Shown piece after piece: positions 25,656 through 34,945 of a stretch of 64,000 nucleotides of DNA. A program made the position numbers and the translations under genes. Within the stretch, counting starts at the first letter, position 1, and each line of letters opens with the position of its first letter. The stretch lies in the NCBI GenBank assembly GCA_045580815.1, contig JAZNOL010000048.1, forward strand, positions 50,234 through 114,233, written 5' to 3'. This stretch comes from JAZNOL01 sp045580815. Its GTDB lineage: Bacteria; Bacillota; Clostridia; RUG12999. Under the pieces are notes generated by a model. That model was not told where the DNA came from. It made no database searches and worked only from the letters and a program-made list of their open reading frames with translations.

Positions 25656-28600
25656 ATGAGCAATTTTGTACATCTTCATACACATACAAAATACAGTCTT
25701 CTTGATGGAGCCTGTCATATAGACGCACTTCTTGACAAGGTTAAAGAGCTGGGCATGGACGCTGTTGCAATAACCGACCACGGCAATATGTACGGAACAG
25801 TTGAGTTTTACGAAAAAGCGAGAAAACGGGGCATAAAACCGGTACTTGGCTGTGAAGTGTACACCGCACCGGGCGGCAGGCTCAACAAAAGCGGCAGAGC
25901 CGATGCAGAACCGGGCCATCTTGTGCTTCTGGCAGAAAATAACACCGGCTGGCACAACCTTCTTAAAATTGTGTCGGCAGGCTTTGTTGACGGATTTTAT
26001 TATAAGCCCAGAATAGATACCGAAATTTTAAAACAGCACAGCGAGGGGATTATCTGCCTTTCTGCGTGTCTTGCAGGAGATATTCCACGAAGTATAAACG
26101 AGGGAAATATAGAAAAAGCCCGTAAATTCGTGCAGGAATACGTTGATATTTTCGGTAAAGAAAATTTCTTTATAGAATTGCAGGACCACGGCATTGAAGA
26201 ACAGCGGCTTGTAAATCCGCATCTGATTTCTCTTGCAAAAGAATTTGGTCTGCAAATGGTTGTAACAAACGATATTCACTATGTTGAAAAATCCGACAGC
26301 GAAATGCAGGATATTCTGCTTTGTGTGCAGACCGGCAAAAAGGTTTCGGATGAGGATCGTATGCGTTTTTCAACAGAAGAATTTTATGTAAAATCTCCTG
26401 AAGAAATGGCGATGCTGTTTCCCAATCTGAAAGAAGTTTGCGAAAATACGGTTAAAATTGCCGACAGATGCAACGTTGAACTTGACATGGGCACGTTTCA
26501 CCTGCCGAAATATGACGTTCCCGGCGGTCAGGACAGTTTCGAGTATCTTAAAAAACTGTGCTATGACGGTCTTAGAGCACGTTACGGTGATGATGCAAAT
26601 TTACATAAAGAACGCCTTGACTATGAGCTTGACACAATAAATAAAATGGGATATGTTGACTATTTTCTTATTGTATGGGATTTTATAAAATATGCGAAAG
26701 ATAACGGAATTATGGTTGGTCCCGGTCGTGGCTCGGCGGCAGGAAGCATAGTTTCATATTGCCTTAAAATAACAGACATTGACCCAATAAAATACAGCCT
26801 CATTTTTGAGCGTTTTCTTAATCCGGAACGTATAAGTATGCCTGATATTGATATAGATTTCTGTATCGAACGCCGTGGCGAGGTTATAGAATATGTTCAT
26901 CGGAAATACGGTGATGATAACGTGGCACAGATTATTGCATACGGCACAATGAAAGCCAAAAACTCTATACGTGACTGTGCCCGGGCACTTGATATTCCTT
27001 ATGCTTTTGCGGATAAAATGGCAAAAATGATAGGCTTTGACCCCAAAGCCACAATCAGCGGTGCACTTGAAACAAACCCCGAATTCAAACAGCTTTATGA
27101 TACAGACGAGGATGCAAAAAAGACGATTGATTTAGCGGCTTCCCTTGAAGGCATGGTGCGCAACGTTTCGATTCATGCGGCAGGTGTTGTTATCTGCGGC
27201 AGACGTGTTGACGATTATATTCCGCTGTCACGCAGCGGCGACATCATAATAACCCAGTACGAAAAAGAAACCGTTGAAAAAATGGGTCTTCTTAAAATGG
27301 ATTTTCTGGGACTGCGAAATCTCACAATCATCCGGGATGCCCTCGCCATGATAAAACGTGATACAGGCGATGATATAGACCTTTTAAAAATTGATTATGA
27401 TGTCAAAGAGGTTTTTGAGCTGATTTCATCAGGCAATGTGGACGGCGTTTTCCAGCTTGAATCAAAGGGTATGCGAAACTTCATGACGGAGCTTAAACCT
27501 AAAAGCCTTGAAGACATAATCGCCGGAATTTCCCTGTTCCGTCCCGGTCCCATGGATCAGATTCCGGCATACATACGCAACAAAAACAATCCCGATAAAG
27601 TTGTTTATAAGCACGAGCTTTTAAAACCCATTCTTGAAGTAACTTACGGTTGTATGGTTTATCAGGAACAGGTTATGGAAATTGTGCGAAAACTTGCAGG
27701 ATATTCTTTCGGACGTTCTGACCTTGTACGCCGTGCAATGAGCAAAAAGAAAGCTGATGTTATGGAAAAAGAACGGCAGTATTTTGTTCACGGCATAGTA
27801 AGCGAAAACGGCGAGATTGAGGTTGAAGGTGCTGTGCGCAGAGGCGTTGACGAAGCAACGGCAAACAGCATTTTTGACGAAATGATAAGCTTTGCGGAAT
27901 ATGCTTTCAACAAATCCCATGCGGCGTGCTATGCATATGTGGCGTATCAGACAGCATATCTTAAATATAAGTATCCGAAACAGTTTATGGCATCGCTGCT
28001 TTCCAGTGTTCTGTCAAACGCAGATAAAATTTATCAGTACATAAATGATGCTCAGAGAATGGGCATAAAACTTCTGCCGCCCAGTCTTAACCGAAGTTTT
28101 GACGGCTTTACCGTTGACGGTGATAACATCCGTTTCGGGCTCGGTGCAATCAAAAACGTGGGGCACAACGTTGTTATGGCTATAATTGAAGAACGCAAAA
28201 ACGGTGAGTTTAAATCCTTTGAGGATTTTGCAACCCGTATGCAGGGTGGCGAGGTCAACAAACGCACCGTAGAGAGCTTTATCCGTGCAGGCGTGTTTGA
28301 CGGAATGGGCAATACACGCAGTGAGCTTATGGGTGCGTACGAAAAGATTTTAGACGGTCTTGCAAACGAGCGGAAAGGCAACGCCGAAGGTCAGCTTTCG
28401 CTGTTCGGAGGTATGGAGGAAGAAAAACTGAACTTTGAAATTCCCAAAATAACCGAATACAGCCAGAAAGAACTGCTTGCAATGGAAAAAGAAATGCTGG
28501 GTATTTACGTTTCCGGGCATCCACTTGACGGCTATAAACAGCTTCTTGATAAAATTCCTCACACAACAACGGCAGAAATTTCTCTTGCACAGGAAAATCC

Positions 28601-29225
28601 CGACGAAGCATCGGTTTGTGACGGTGATTATGTAACCGTTGTTGGAATTATCGGTGCACGAAGCGATAAGATGACAAAAAAAGGCTCAATGATGTCTTTT
28701 GTTACAGTCGAAGATGGTTTTTCAGGCGTTGAAGTCATTGTTTTTTCAGGACTTTTGGAAAACTGCAAACCGTTTCTGACTGTTGATACAGCGATAGTTG
28801 TTCAGGGTAAAATTGATATTAACGAAACCAGGTGCAGTATAGTTGCTGATAATCTTTATATGCTTGACAGTGTAGATATAGGAGAACTTGAAAAGGGCAG
28901 AAACAGACAAAAACAGCCGTTAGGCTTTAATTCAAAACCGGCATCGTACGATGCACCGCCTGCTTCTGTAGCACAAAACGCAAAACCGGCAGAAAAAAGA
29001 AATATGCTGTATCTGCGGTTTGAACTGGGAAAATATTTCCTTTTTGAACGGATAAACGAAATTTTGGCAAAATACCCCGGGAATGACGGTGTTTATATAT
29101 TCAACGAGGAAACAGGTGCAAGGTTTGTTAAAACCGGGGGAGTAAGCTACGGAGAAAACCTCAGCAGTGAGCTTTCTGAAATTCTCGGTCAAAAGAATGT
29201 TGTGTTCAAACCAAAAAGCAATTAG
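25656..29225 (+). CDS. dnaE: DNA polymerase III subunit alpha (DnaE)
   Basis: An 1189-residue C-family replicative polymerase. An N-terminal PHP domain (HLHTHTKYSLLDG; AITDHGNMYG) still has its metal-ligand histidines and aspartates. The polymerase core has PDIDIDF near residue 393 and VGPGRGSAAGS near 354. The segment AYNKSHAACYA-like (FNKSHAACYAYVAYQTAYLK) is near 750, and the tandem HhH and OB-fold parts follow (FVTVEDGFSGVEVIVF near 1020). Length is standard. There is no exonuclease insertion, so this is the DnaE rather than the PolC type. GAGAAAG precedes the ATG. The gene follows whiA by 21 bp. Confidence 0.97.
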   Translation: MSNFVHLHTHTKYSLLDGACHIDALLDKVKELGMDAVAITDHGNMYGTVEFYEKARKRGIKPVLGCEVYTAPGGRLNKSGRADAEPGHLVLLAENNTGWHNLLKIVSAGFVDGFYYKPRIDTEILKQHSEGIICLSACLAGDIPRSINEGNIEKARKFVQEYVDIFGKENFFIELQDHGIEEQRLVNPHLISLAKEFGLQMVVTNDIHYVEKSDSEMQDILLCVQTGKKVSDEDRMRFSTEEFYVKSPEEMAMLFPNLKEVCENTVKIADRCNVELDMGTFHLPKYDVPGGQDSFEYLKKLCYDGLRARYGDDANLHKERLDYELDTINKMGYVDYFLIVWDFIKYAKDNGIMVGPGRGSAAGSIVSYCLKITDIDPIKYSLIFERFLNPERISMPDIDIDFCIERRGEVIEYVHRKYGDDNVAQIIAYGTMKAKNSIRDCARALDIPYAFADKMAKMIGFDPKATISGALETNPEFKQLYDTDEDAKKTIDLAASLEGMVRNVSIHAAGVVICGRRVDDYIPLSRSGDIIITQYEKETVEKMGLLKMDFLGLRNLTIIRDALAMIKRDTGDDIDLLKIDYDVKEVFELISSGNVDGVFQLESKGMRNFMTELKPKSLEDIIAGISLFRPGPMDQIPAYIRNKNNPDKVVYKHELLKPILEVTYGCMVYQEQVMEIVRKLAGYSFGRSDLVRRAMSKKKADVMEKERQYFVHGIVSENGEIEVEGAVRRGVDEATANSIFDEMISFAEYAFNKSHAACYAYVAYQTAYLKYKYPKQFMASLLSSVLSNADKIYQYINDAQRMGIKLLPPSLNRSFDGFTVDGDNIRFGLGAIKNVGHNVVMAIIEERKNGEFKSFEDFATRMQGGEVNKRTVESFIRAGVFDGMGNTRSELMGAYEKILDGLANERKGNAEGQLSLFGGMEEEKLNFEIPKITEYSQKELLAMEKEMLGIYVSGHPLDGYKQLLDKIPHTTTAEISLAQENPDEASVCDGDYVTVVGIIGARSDKMTKKGSMMSFVTVEDGFSGVEVIVFSGLLENCKPFLTVDTAIVVQGKIDINETRCSIVADNLYMLDSVDIGELEKGRNRQKQPLGFNSKPASYDAPPASVAQNAKPAEKRNMLYLRFELGKYFLFERINEILAKYPGNDGVYIFNEETGARFVKTGGVSYGENLSSELSEILGQKNVVFKPKSN

Positions 29226-29316
29226 ATAAATTTTCTAAAAAAACAAGAATAAACAAAGTCAAATTTGTTTGAATTAATAAAAATTTGGAAATTTGTCGAA
29301 AAATATTGATAAATTC

Positions 29317-29345
29317 TTGACGAATTTAAAATATTGTAATATAAT
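29317..29345 (+). promoter_or_regulatory. Promoter of serC-serA
   Basis: TTGACG (29317-29322), 17 bp, TATAAT (29340-29345), 38 bp ahead of the serC ATG. Confidence 0.9.
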
Positions 29346-29382
29346 ATAACTATATTTTATAAGAAAGTGGGATGTTTTTAAA

Positions 29383-30462
29383 ATGAATCGTGTTTATAAT
29401 TTTTCAGCAGGCCCGTCAATGCTTCCCGAAGCAGTTCTTAAACAGGCACAGGAAGAAATGCTCTGCTATGGTGACAGCGGCATGTCCGTTATGGAAATGA
29501 GCCACCGTTCTCCGGTTTATGATGCAATAATCAAAGAGGCAGAAAAAGACCTCCGTGAGCTCATGAATATTCCGGATAACTACAAAGTTCTTTTCCTTCA
29601 GGGTGGTGCTTCAACACAGTTTGCGGCAGTTCCGCTTAACCTTATGACTTCAGGCAAAGCTGATTATGTTGTTTCAGGTCAGTTCTCAAAAAAGGCTTAT
29701 GAAGAAGCACAGAAATATGGCGATGCTAAATGTATAGCAAGCTCAAAAGACAGAACATTTGCATATATTCCGACAATCACTCCCGATATGGTTCGTGAAG
29801 ATGCTGACTATGTTCATGTTTGCTACAACAACACAATTTTTGGAACAAAATACCCGCAGGTTCCCAATGTAGGCGACAAAGTTCTTGTTGCAGATATGTC
29901 TTCATGTATCATTTCAGAACCTGTTGATGTTACAAAATTCGGTGTTATTTATGCCGGAGCACAGAAAAACATGGCTCCCGCAGGCCTCACAGTAGTTATC
30001 GTAAGAGAAGACCTTCTCGGCAATTCACGTGAAGGAACTCCTACAATGCTCGATTACAAAACAATGGCTGACAATGATTCTATGTATAACACACCTCCGT
30101 GCTATGCAATTTACATTGCAGGTCGTGTGTATAAATGGATTCTCGGCCTCGGCGGTCTTGAAGAAATGAAAAAAATCAACGAACGCAAAGCTGCTGTTCT
30201 TTATGATTACCTTGATTCTTCAGAACTCTTCAAACCCTGTGCAGATAAAGAATTCCGTTCAATGATGAATGTTACTTTTGTTACAGGCAACGAAGACCTT
30301 GACAAAAAATTCTGTAAAGAAGCAGATGCTGCCGGTTTCAAAAACCTCAAAGGTCACCGCAGTGTTGGCGGCATGAGAGCAAGCATCTACAATGCAATGC
30401 CCGAAGAAGGCGTTAAAGCTCTTGTTGAATTCATGAAGGAATTTGAAAAAAACAATAAATAA
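29383..30462 (+). CDS. serC: Phosphoserine aminotransferase
   Basis: A PLP enzyme of 359 residues that converts 3-phosphohydroxypyruvate and glutamate to phosphoserine in serine synthesis. The start YNFSAGPSMLPEAVLKQAQ, the phosphate-binding loop FLQGGASTQFAAVPLNL and the cofactor lysine in GAQKNMAPAG (about residue 194) are all typical. The C-terminal GHRSVGGMRASIYNAMP supplies substrate-phosphate contacts. serA starts 15 bp downstream and both are driven by the promoter at 29317. The genes use codons more like highly expressed genes (many GTT, CTT and AAA). Confidence 0.97.
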   Translation: MNRVYNFSAGPSMLPEAVLKQAQEEMLCYGDSGMSVMEMSHRSPVYDAIIKEAEKDLRELMNIPDNYKVLFLQGGASTQFAAVPLNLMTSGKADYVVSGQFSKKAYEEAQKYGDAKCIASSKDRTFAYIPTITPDMVREDADYVHVCYNNTIFGTKYPQVPNVGDKVLVADMSSCIISEPVDVTKFGVIYAGAQKNMAPAGLTVVIVREDLLGNSREGTPTMLDYKTMADNDSMYNTPPCYAIYIAGRVYKWILGLGGLEEMKKINERKAAVLYDYLDSSELFKPCADKEFRSMMNVTFVTGNEDLDKKFCKEADAAGFKNLKGHRSVGGMRASIYNAMPEEGVKALVEFMKEFEKNNK

Positions 30463-30477
30463 AAAGGATTGATATAA

Positions 30478-31641
30478 ATGTTTAAAATTAAACCGCTTAA
30501 CAAAATCGCAAAATGCGGTCTTGACATTTTCACAGACGGTTACACAATCGACGAAAATGAAGCAAATCCCGACGCCATAATCCTCCGTAGCTTCAATATG
30601 CACGAGATGGAACTTCCCGAATCCCTCAAAGCAGTTGCACGTGCAGGCGCAGGCGTTAACAATATTCCGATTGACAAATGCACAGAAAAAGGTATTGTTG
30701 TGTTCAACACACCCGGTGCAAACGCAAACGCTGTTAAAGAACTTGTTATCATGGGTCTTTTCATGGCATCAAGAAAAGTTGCTCCCGCAATTGAATGGGC
30801 ACAGACTCTCAAAGGCAACGGCAGCGAAGTAGGCAAAATGGTTGAAAAAGGCAAAGGACAGTTTGCCGGCCCCGAAATCAAAGGCAAAACTCTCGGTGTA
30901 ATCGGTCTTGGTGCTATCGGTGTTATGGTTGCAAATGCGGCTTATCACCTTGGCATGGATGTTATCGGTTACGACCCCTATCTGTCAGTAAATGCCGCTT
31001 GGGAAATTTCACGTCACGTTGAAAAAGCAACAGACATTGCTGATATGATTTCAAAATGTGATTATATTTCACTTCATGTACCGCTTAACGACGGCACAAG
31101 AGGCATGATTAACAGCGACCTTCTTGCAAACGCAAAAGACGGTCTGCGTATCCTCAACTTCGCACGTGGCGAGCTTGTTGATACTCCCAGCCTTCTTGCG
31201 GCTCTTGAAAGCGGCAAAGTTGCAAGCTACGTTACGGACTTCCCCAGTGACGAAGTTATCGGCGTAGAAAACGTTATTGCAATTCCTCACCTCGGTGCTT
31301 CAACTCCCGAATCAGAAGACAACTGTGCAACAATGGCAGCGGCTCAGCTGGTTGATTTCCTTGAAAACGGTAACATCAAAAATTCCGTTAACTTCCCGGA
31401 ATGCAGTATGCCCATGTCAGGCAGTCACCGCCTTGCAATCGCTCACAAAAACGTTCAGGGCATTATCAGCACAGTTACATCGCTTCTTTCAGAGTGTGGC
31501 ATTAACATCGAAAATATGATGAACAAATCAAAGAAAGATGTTGCTTACACACTTCTTGATGTTTGTGCAGATATTTCTGATGACGTTGTTGCAAAAATCT
31601 CAGCGCTTGACGATGTGCTTCACGTTACACTTATTAAATAA
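30478..31641 (+). CDS. serA: D-3-phosphoglycerate dehydrogenase
   Basis: A 387-residue NAD-dependent dehydrogenase that oxidises 3-phosphoglycerate in the first step of serine synthesis. The nucleotide-binding motif GVIGLGAIGVMVANAA is near residue 139. The catalytic Arg (LNFARGELVD), Glu and His (PHLGASTPESE) are present. The C-terminal ACT-like domain (NVQGIISTVTSLLSECGINI) is kept, suggesting serine feedback, but the intervening-domain found in long SerA proteins is absent. It lies 15 bp after serC and ends before a strong terminator. Confidence 0.95.
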   Translation: MFKIKPLNKIAKCGLDIFTDGYTIDENEANPDAIILRSFNMHEMELPESLKAVARAGAGVNNIPIDKCTEKGIVVFNTPGANANAVKELVIMGLFMASRKVAPAIEWAQTLKGNGSEVGKMVEKGKGQFAGPEIKGKTLGVIGLGAIGVMVANAAYHLGMDVIGYDPYLSVNAAWEISRHVEKATDIADMISKCDYISLHVPLNDGTRGMINSDLLANAKDGLRILNFARGELVDTPSLLAALESGKVASYVTDFPSDEVIGVENVIAIPHLGASTPESEDNCATMAAAQLVDFLENGNIKNSVNFPECSMPMSGSHRLAIAHKNVQGIISTVTSLLSECGINIENMMNKSKKDVAYTLLDVCADISDDVVAKISALDDVLHVTLIK

Positions 31642-31665
31642 TTAAATTTTTAACAAAGTTTCAGC

Positions 31666-31695
31666 AAAGCCCGTACACTACCTGTACGGGTTTTG
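31666..31695 (+). terminator. Terminator of serC-serA
   Basis: CCCGTACA / TGTACGGG with loop CTACC, followed by TTTTGTT. Confidence 0.9.
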
Positions 31696-31730
31696 TTATG
31701 AAAGTGAAACTATAGCAGAAAGGTTCCGCT

Positions 31731-33095
31731 ATGCTTGAAAAAAATAAAATTTACCGTGCAGAAATAACTTCATACGGCGCAGATGGCGAAGGCGTTTGCC
31801 GCATAGACGGCATGGCGGTTTTTGTGCCCTTTGCGGCAGTAGGCGATATCGCTGACATAAAAATATTGAAAGTGCTTAAAAATCATGCTTTCGGTAAAAT
31901 AGAAAATTTATTAACTCCGTCAAATGGCAGACAGATGCCTGTGTGTGATGTTTACGGCAAATGTGGCGGATGTAATATAATGCATCTTTGCTATGATGCA
32001 CAGCTAAATTTTAAACATAAAAAGGTTGAAGACTGTATTCGCCGCATTGCAAAGGACGATGCAGAAATTCTGCCTGTAATCGGTAGTAAAAAAACAGAAA
32101 AATACAGAAATAAACTGCAAATTCCCGTTTGCCGTGATAAAGACGGCAAAACAGTTTTCGGATTTTACAGACCTCATAGCCATGATGTTGTAAACGCCGG
32201 AAACTGCATTATTCAAAACGATATTTCGAAAGAAATTTTAAAAGAAATTTCCGGATGGATGGAAAATGAAAATATAACTCCTTACGATGAACAAACGCAT
32301 ACAGGAGTTTTGCGACATGTTTATATGCGCTTTGGTGAAAAAACGGGGGATATTATGGTTTGCCTCGTAGTAAACACAAAAAATCTTCCGGATAGCAAAA
32401 TTCTTGAAACTAATTTGAAAAAAATCGGCGTGACAACGCTTTTATATAATATAAATACAGAAAAAACAAATGTCGTATTAGGCAAAAAAACAGTAAAAAT
32501 TTGCGGCACAGGCACAATAACCGATGTTCTGTGCGGAAACGAATTTGAAATTTCGCCCGAAAGTTTTTATCAGATAAACCGTGACCAGACTGAAATTCTT
32601 TATGAAACAGCAATGAAAATGGCAGAAATTTCAAAAGAAGATACAGTTTTTGACCTTTACTGCGGTGCAGGCACAATTTCACTTTGTGCATCAAAATATG
32701 CAGGTAAGGTCGTAGGTATAGAAATTGTTGAAAAAGCCGTAGAAAACGCAAAGAAAAACGCAGAAAGAAATAATGTGAAAAATGCAGAGTTTTATTGCGG
32801 CGATGCAGGTAAAACCGTAGAAATCCTTTATAACCGGGGTGTAAAACCCGACGTGATAATTGTTGACCCACCACGTAAAGGCTGTGATAATAAAACGATT
32901 GAATTGCTTGCACAGTCGGATGCAAAACGGATTGTCTATGTTTCCTGTAACCCGGCAACTCTCGCACGTGATATTGCACTTCTTAAAGAAAAAGGCTTTA
33001 AACTTCAAAAAGTCCAGCCTGTCGATTTGTTTCCGCAGACGGCACACGTTGAAAGTGTCGCTTTGCTTACACTTTCAACAACTAAGTTTGCCTGA
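31731..33095 (+). CDS. rlmD: 23S rRNA (uracil-C5)-methyltransferase, RlmD/RlmCD family
   Basis: A 454-residue TrmA-family enzyme that makes 5-methyluridine in 23S rRNA with SAM. An N-terminal TRAM domain spans about residues 1-60. The [4Fe-4S] cysteines are CDVYGKCGGC (Cys72, Cys78, Cys81) plus a later one in NAGNC. The SAM motif is FDLYCGAGTISLC, DPPRKGCD is present, and the catalytic cysteine is in VYVSCNPATLARD. Whether it modifies one or two uridines is not visible. The last codons (AAGTTTGCC TGA) are part of the inverted repeat region that begins at 33084. Confidence 0.93.
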   Translation: MLEKNKIYRAEITSYGADGEGVCRIDGMAVFVPFAAVGDIADIKILKVLKNHAFGKIENLLTPSNGRQMPVCDVYGKCGGCNIMHLCYDAQLNFKHKKVEDCIRRIAKDDAEILPVIGSKKTEKYRNKLQIPVCRDKDGKTVFGFYRPHSHDVVNAGNCIIQNDISKEILKEISGWMENENITPYDEQTHTGVLRHVYMRFGEKTGDIMVCLVVNTKNLPDSKILETNLKKIGVTTLLYNINTEKTNVVLGKKTVKICGTGTITDVLCGNEFEISPESFYQINRDQTEILYETAMKMAEISKEDTVFDLYCGAGTISLCASKYAGKVVGIEIVEKAVENAKKNAERNNVKNAEFYCGDAGKTVEILYNRGVKPDVIIVDPPRKGCDNKTIELLAQSDAKRIVYVSCNPATLARDIALLKEKGFKLQKVQPVDLFPQTAHVESVALLTLSTTKFA

Positions 33096-33250
33096 CGGCA
33101 AGTGAAGTTATCTTCGATAGTGAAGTTTACCGCGTAAGTGAAGTTTCGCCTACGGCGAAGTATTTTGGCAAACTTAACTTTACTTTGTACAGAGTACAAA
33201 ACTTCACTGCGTAGGCAACTTCACTTTTGCGATAGCAAAAACTTCACAGA
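33084..33250. repeat. GTGAAGTT direct/inverted repeat cluster
   Basis: AGTGAAGTT occurs three times on the plus strand (33101-33109, 33119-33127, 33137-33145). Its inverse AACTTCAC(T/A) follows three times (33200-33208, 33217-33225, 33240-33247). AAGTTTGCC at the end of rlmD (33084-33092) is mirrored by GGCAAACTT (33167-33175). Small palindromes fill the spaces (TCGCCTACGGCGA, TTTTGCGATAGCAAAA). The whole can fold into a large cruciform or long RNA hairpin directly upstream of the broken four-helix-bundle gene. Confidence 0.8.
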
Positions 33251-33262
33251 AAGGATATTCTT

Positions 33263-33619
33263 ATGAAAGATTCAGAACTCAGAACACGTGCAAAAGCCCT
33301 TGCTCTTAAAATTATATCTGTATGTGATGAAATTGATACTCGTAAAGGTAGAAGTGTTCTTGTAAATTAAATAATTAGAAGTGCTACATCAGTTGGTGCA
33401 AATATACACGAAGCAAATTATGCTTCAAGTAAAGCTGATTTTATCAATAAATTTCACATCGCACTTAAAGAATGTATTGAAACTGAATATTGGATGGAAA
33501 TGCTTGTGGGTTCAAAGTGCATTACAGAGGAGGTTTCAAAAGAACTTCTGCAGGAATGCGGTGTTATAAGACGTATGCTTGTAAAGTCAATAAATACAGC
33601 AAAAGGTAATACAGAATAA
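33263..33619 (+). pseudogene. Four-helix-bundle (23S rRNA IVS-type) protein gene with one nonsense codon
   Basis: A 119-codon frame read through one stop gives a complete four-helix-bundle protein of the family encoded by 23S rRNA intervening sequences. The start is MKDSELRTRAKALALKI. After VLVN comes TAA (33368-33370), where a glutamine (CAA) is expected, then IIRSATSVGANIHEANYASS, ALKECIETEYWMEML and a normal end. No frameshift is present, so one C-to-T change accounts for the break. AGAAAGGA precedes the ATG. The family has no established enzymatic function. A translated remnant from a later ATG is unlikely. It could be a sequencing error. Confidence 0.85.
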
Positions 33620-33636
33620 TTGAAAGAGAGAATTAT

Positions 33637-34294
33637 ATTAATCTATCGAATTATTATAAACAACCTAATTACTTAAGGTATACAACAAATAATGATTGTA
33701 AAATTAAAACAACGTTATAACAAACACTACGCGAAATCATAAAGTGTTATGCCATTAACGAGAAGGGGGAATTTGGAATGAAATTTTAAAACTTGCTGAA
33801 ATGAGTTTGAATCTGAATCGTAATTTTACAAATGAGGAATTATTTGAAGAAATTGAACGGATTTGGATATTACTTGGTCGCCAACCTACCACAAGTGATA
33901 TTAAAAGTGGTATTTCAAAATTTTCTTTGAATAGCTTTGCACGTAGATTCGGCAGTTGGCGTGGTGCGTTACAGATGTTTGTCGATTATATTAATAACGA
34001 CAATATAGTTCTTAAAAATGATGAAAGTGAAAAGCAAAGCTTAAAACAAAGAGGAATGTAAACATATCTGTACAGCATGCAACAAAAAGAGATGTTAACC
34101 TAAAACTTCGTTTTTTGGTTATGCAAAGAGATAATTTCAAATGCTGTGCCTGCGGTGCATCTCCAGCAAAGGACCCATCTGTAGAATTACACATAGACCA
34201 TATTGTTCCTTGGTCAAAGGGTGGAGAAACCGTGATTGAAAATTTACAAACTCTTTGTTCAAAATGCAATTTAGGGAAAAGCGATACAGTTTAA
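33637..34294 (+). pseudogene. Degraded HNH endonuclease gene with homing-endonuclease-associated repeat
   Basis: Pieces in several frames make one HNH protein. The first frame (NLSNYYKQPNYLRYTTNND) seems to start at an ATT (33637) where ATG is expected 6 bp after GAAAGAGAG. It hits TAA at 33718-33720, then continues TLREIIKCYAINEKG. A shift at the GGGGG run (33765-33769) leads to GIWNEILKLAEMSLNLN and the HNH-associated repeat (ERIWILLGRQPTTSDIKSG, FARRFGSWRGALQMFVDYIN). A further -1 shift near 34043 enters the HNH core: RFLVMQRDNFKCCACG, HIDHIVPWSKGGE, LQTLCSKCNLGKSD. The parts from 33801 onward are clear. The upstream reconstruction is less certain. Confidence 0.75.
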
Positions 34295-34346
34295 TTGATT
34301 GTTTCAAGGTACTACTCAACAAGCAATTTTTGTAGCGAGGGACAAA

Positions 34347-34913
34347 ATGACTAAACACAAAAAAAGTGGCTCTGCCATATTCATGTACTGTGTTATTGCG
34401 ATTACGGCAATAACAGCTACGATATGTTTTTGCCTGTATTATGCTGAATTTGACGAAAGCAAAGCAGTTTTATGGACAGGAATAACCGCATTTACAATTA
34501 TGTATCATCTGTGGATACGCATTATCATGGGCAACGTTACAAAGCTGTTTAAAATAAATTACAACCAGCGGTGGTTTAAAGAAAAATCTTTTGAGAAAAA
34601 ACTTTATGAATTACTTAAAGTAAAACGGTGGAAAGACAAGGCGCTTACATACAATCCGGAGCTTTTTTCACTGAAAAACTATTCCTTTGAAGATATTGCA
34701 AACACCATGTCAAAAGCAGAAACCGACCACTGGATAAACGAGATTATTTCTCTTACAACACTAGGTTTTGCCGCTATTTGGGGACAACTTCCCATATTTT
34801 TAATAACAGCGATTGCGGCAATGCTTTTTGATGCACAGTTTATTGTGATACAAAGATACAACAGACCAAGAATATTAAAAATTTCAAAAAAACGACAAAA
34901 AATTAAAAGCTGA
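34347..34913 (+). CDS. CrtO-like membrane acyltransferase family protein
   Basis: A 188-residue membrane protein with segments near residues 12-33, 40-58 and 130-165. The pattern WFKEKSFEKKLYELLKVKRW-KDK, a later DHW, and IVIQRYNRPRI near the end resembles staphylococcal CrtO (glycosyl-4,4'-diaponeurosporenoate acyltransferase) and its family. No other carotenoid gene is in the window, so a different acyl acceptor is likely. The ATG at 34347 follows GAGGGAC. The longer frame from 34299 lacks an RBS. It ends 32 bp before the LTA-synthase-like gene, and the two may be co-transcribed. Confidence 0.65.
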   Translation: MTKHKKSGSAIFMYCVIAITAITATICFCLYYAEFDESKAVLWTGITAFTIMYHLWIRIIMGNVTKLFKINYNQRWFKEKSFEKKLYELLKVKRWKDKALTYNPELFSLKNYSFEDIANTMSKAETDHWINEIISLTTLGFAAIWGQLPIFLITAIAAMLFDAQFIVIQRYNRPRILKISKKRQKIKS

Positions 34914-34945
34914 TTATGTATAGGGGTTATACAGGGGGCAAAAAA

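Noticed and set aside
29226..30478. Serine- or SAM-type riboswitch ahead of serC/serA or the PLP lyase gene
   Set aside because: The leaders are short (about 30 nt for serC) or lack recognisable riboswitch cores.
33101..33247. GTGAAGTT cluster as a mini-CRISPR
   Set aside because: The repeats are only 9 bp, half are inverted, the spacers are palindromic and short, and no cas gene is near.
34041..34061. Programmed -1 frameshift joining the two HNH gene parts
   Set aside because: No X-XXY-YYZ slippery heptamer is in the right frame and no downstream pseudoknot is evident. The upstream lesions also indicate decay.
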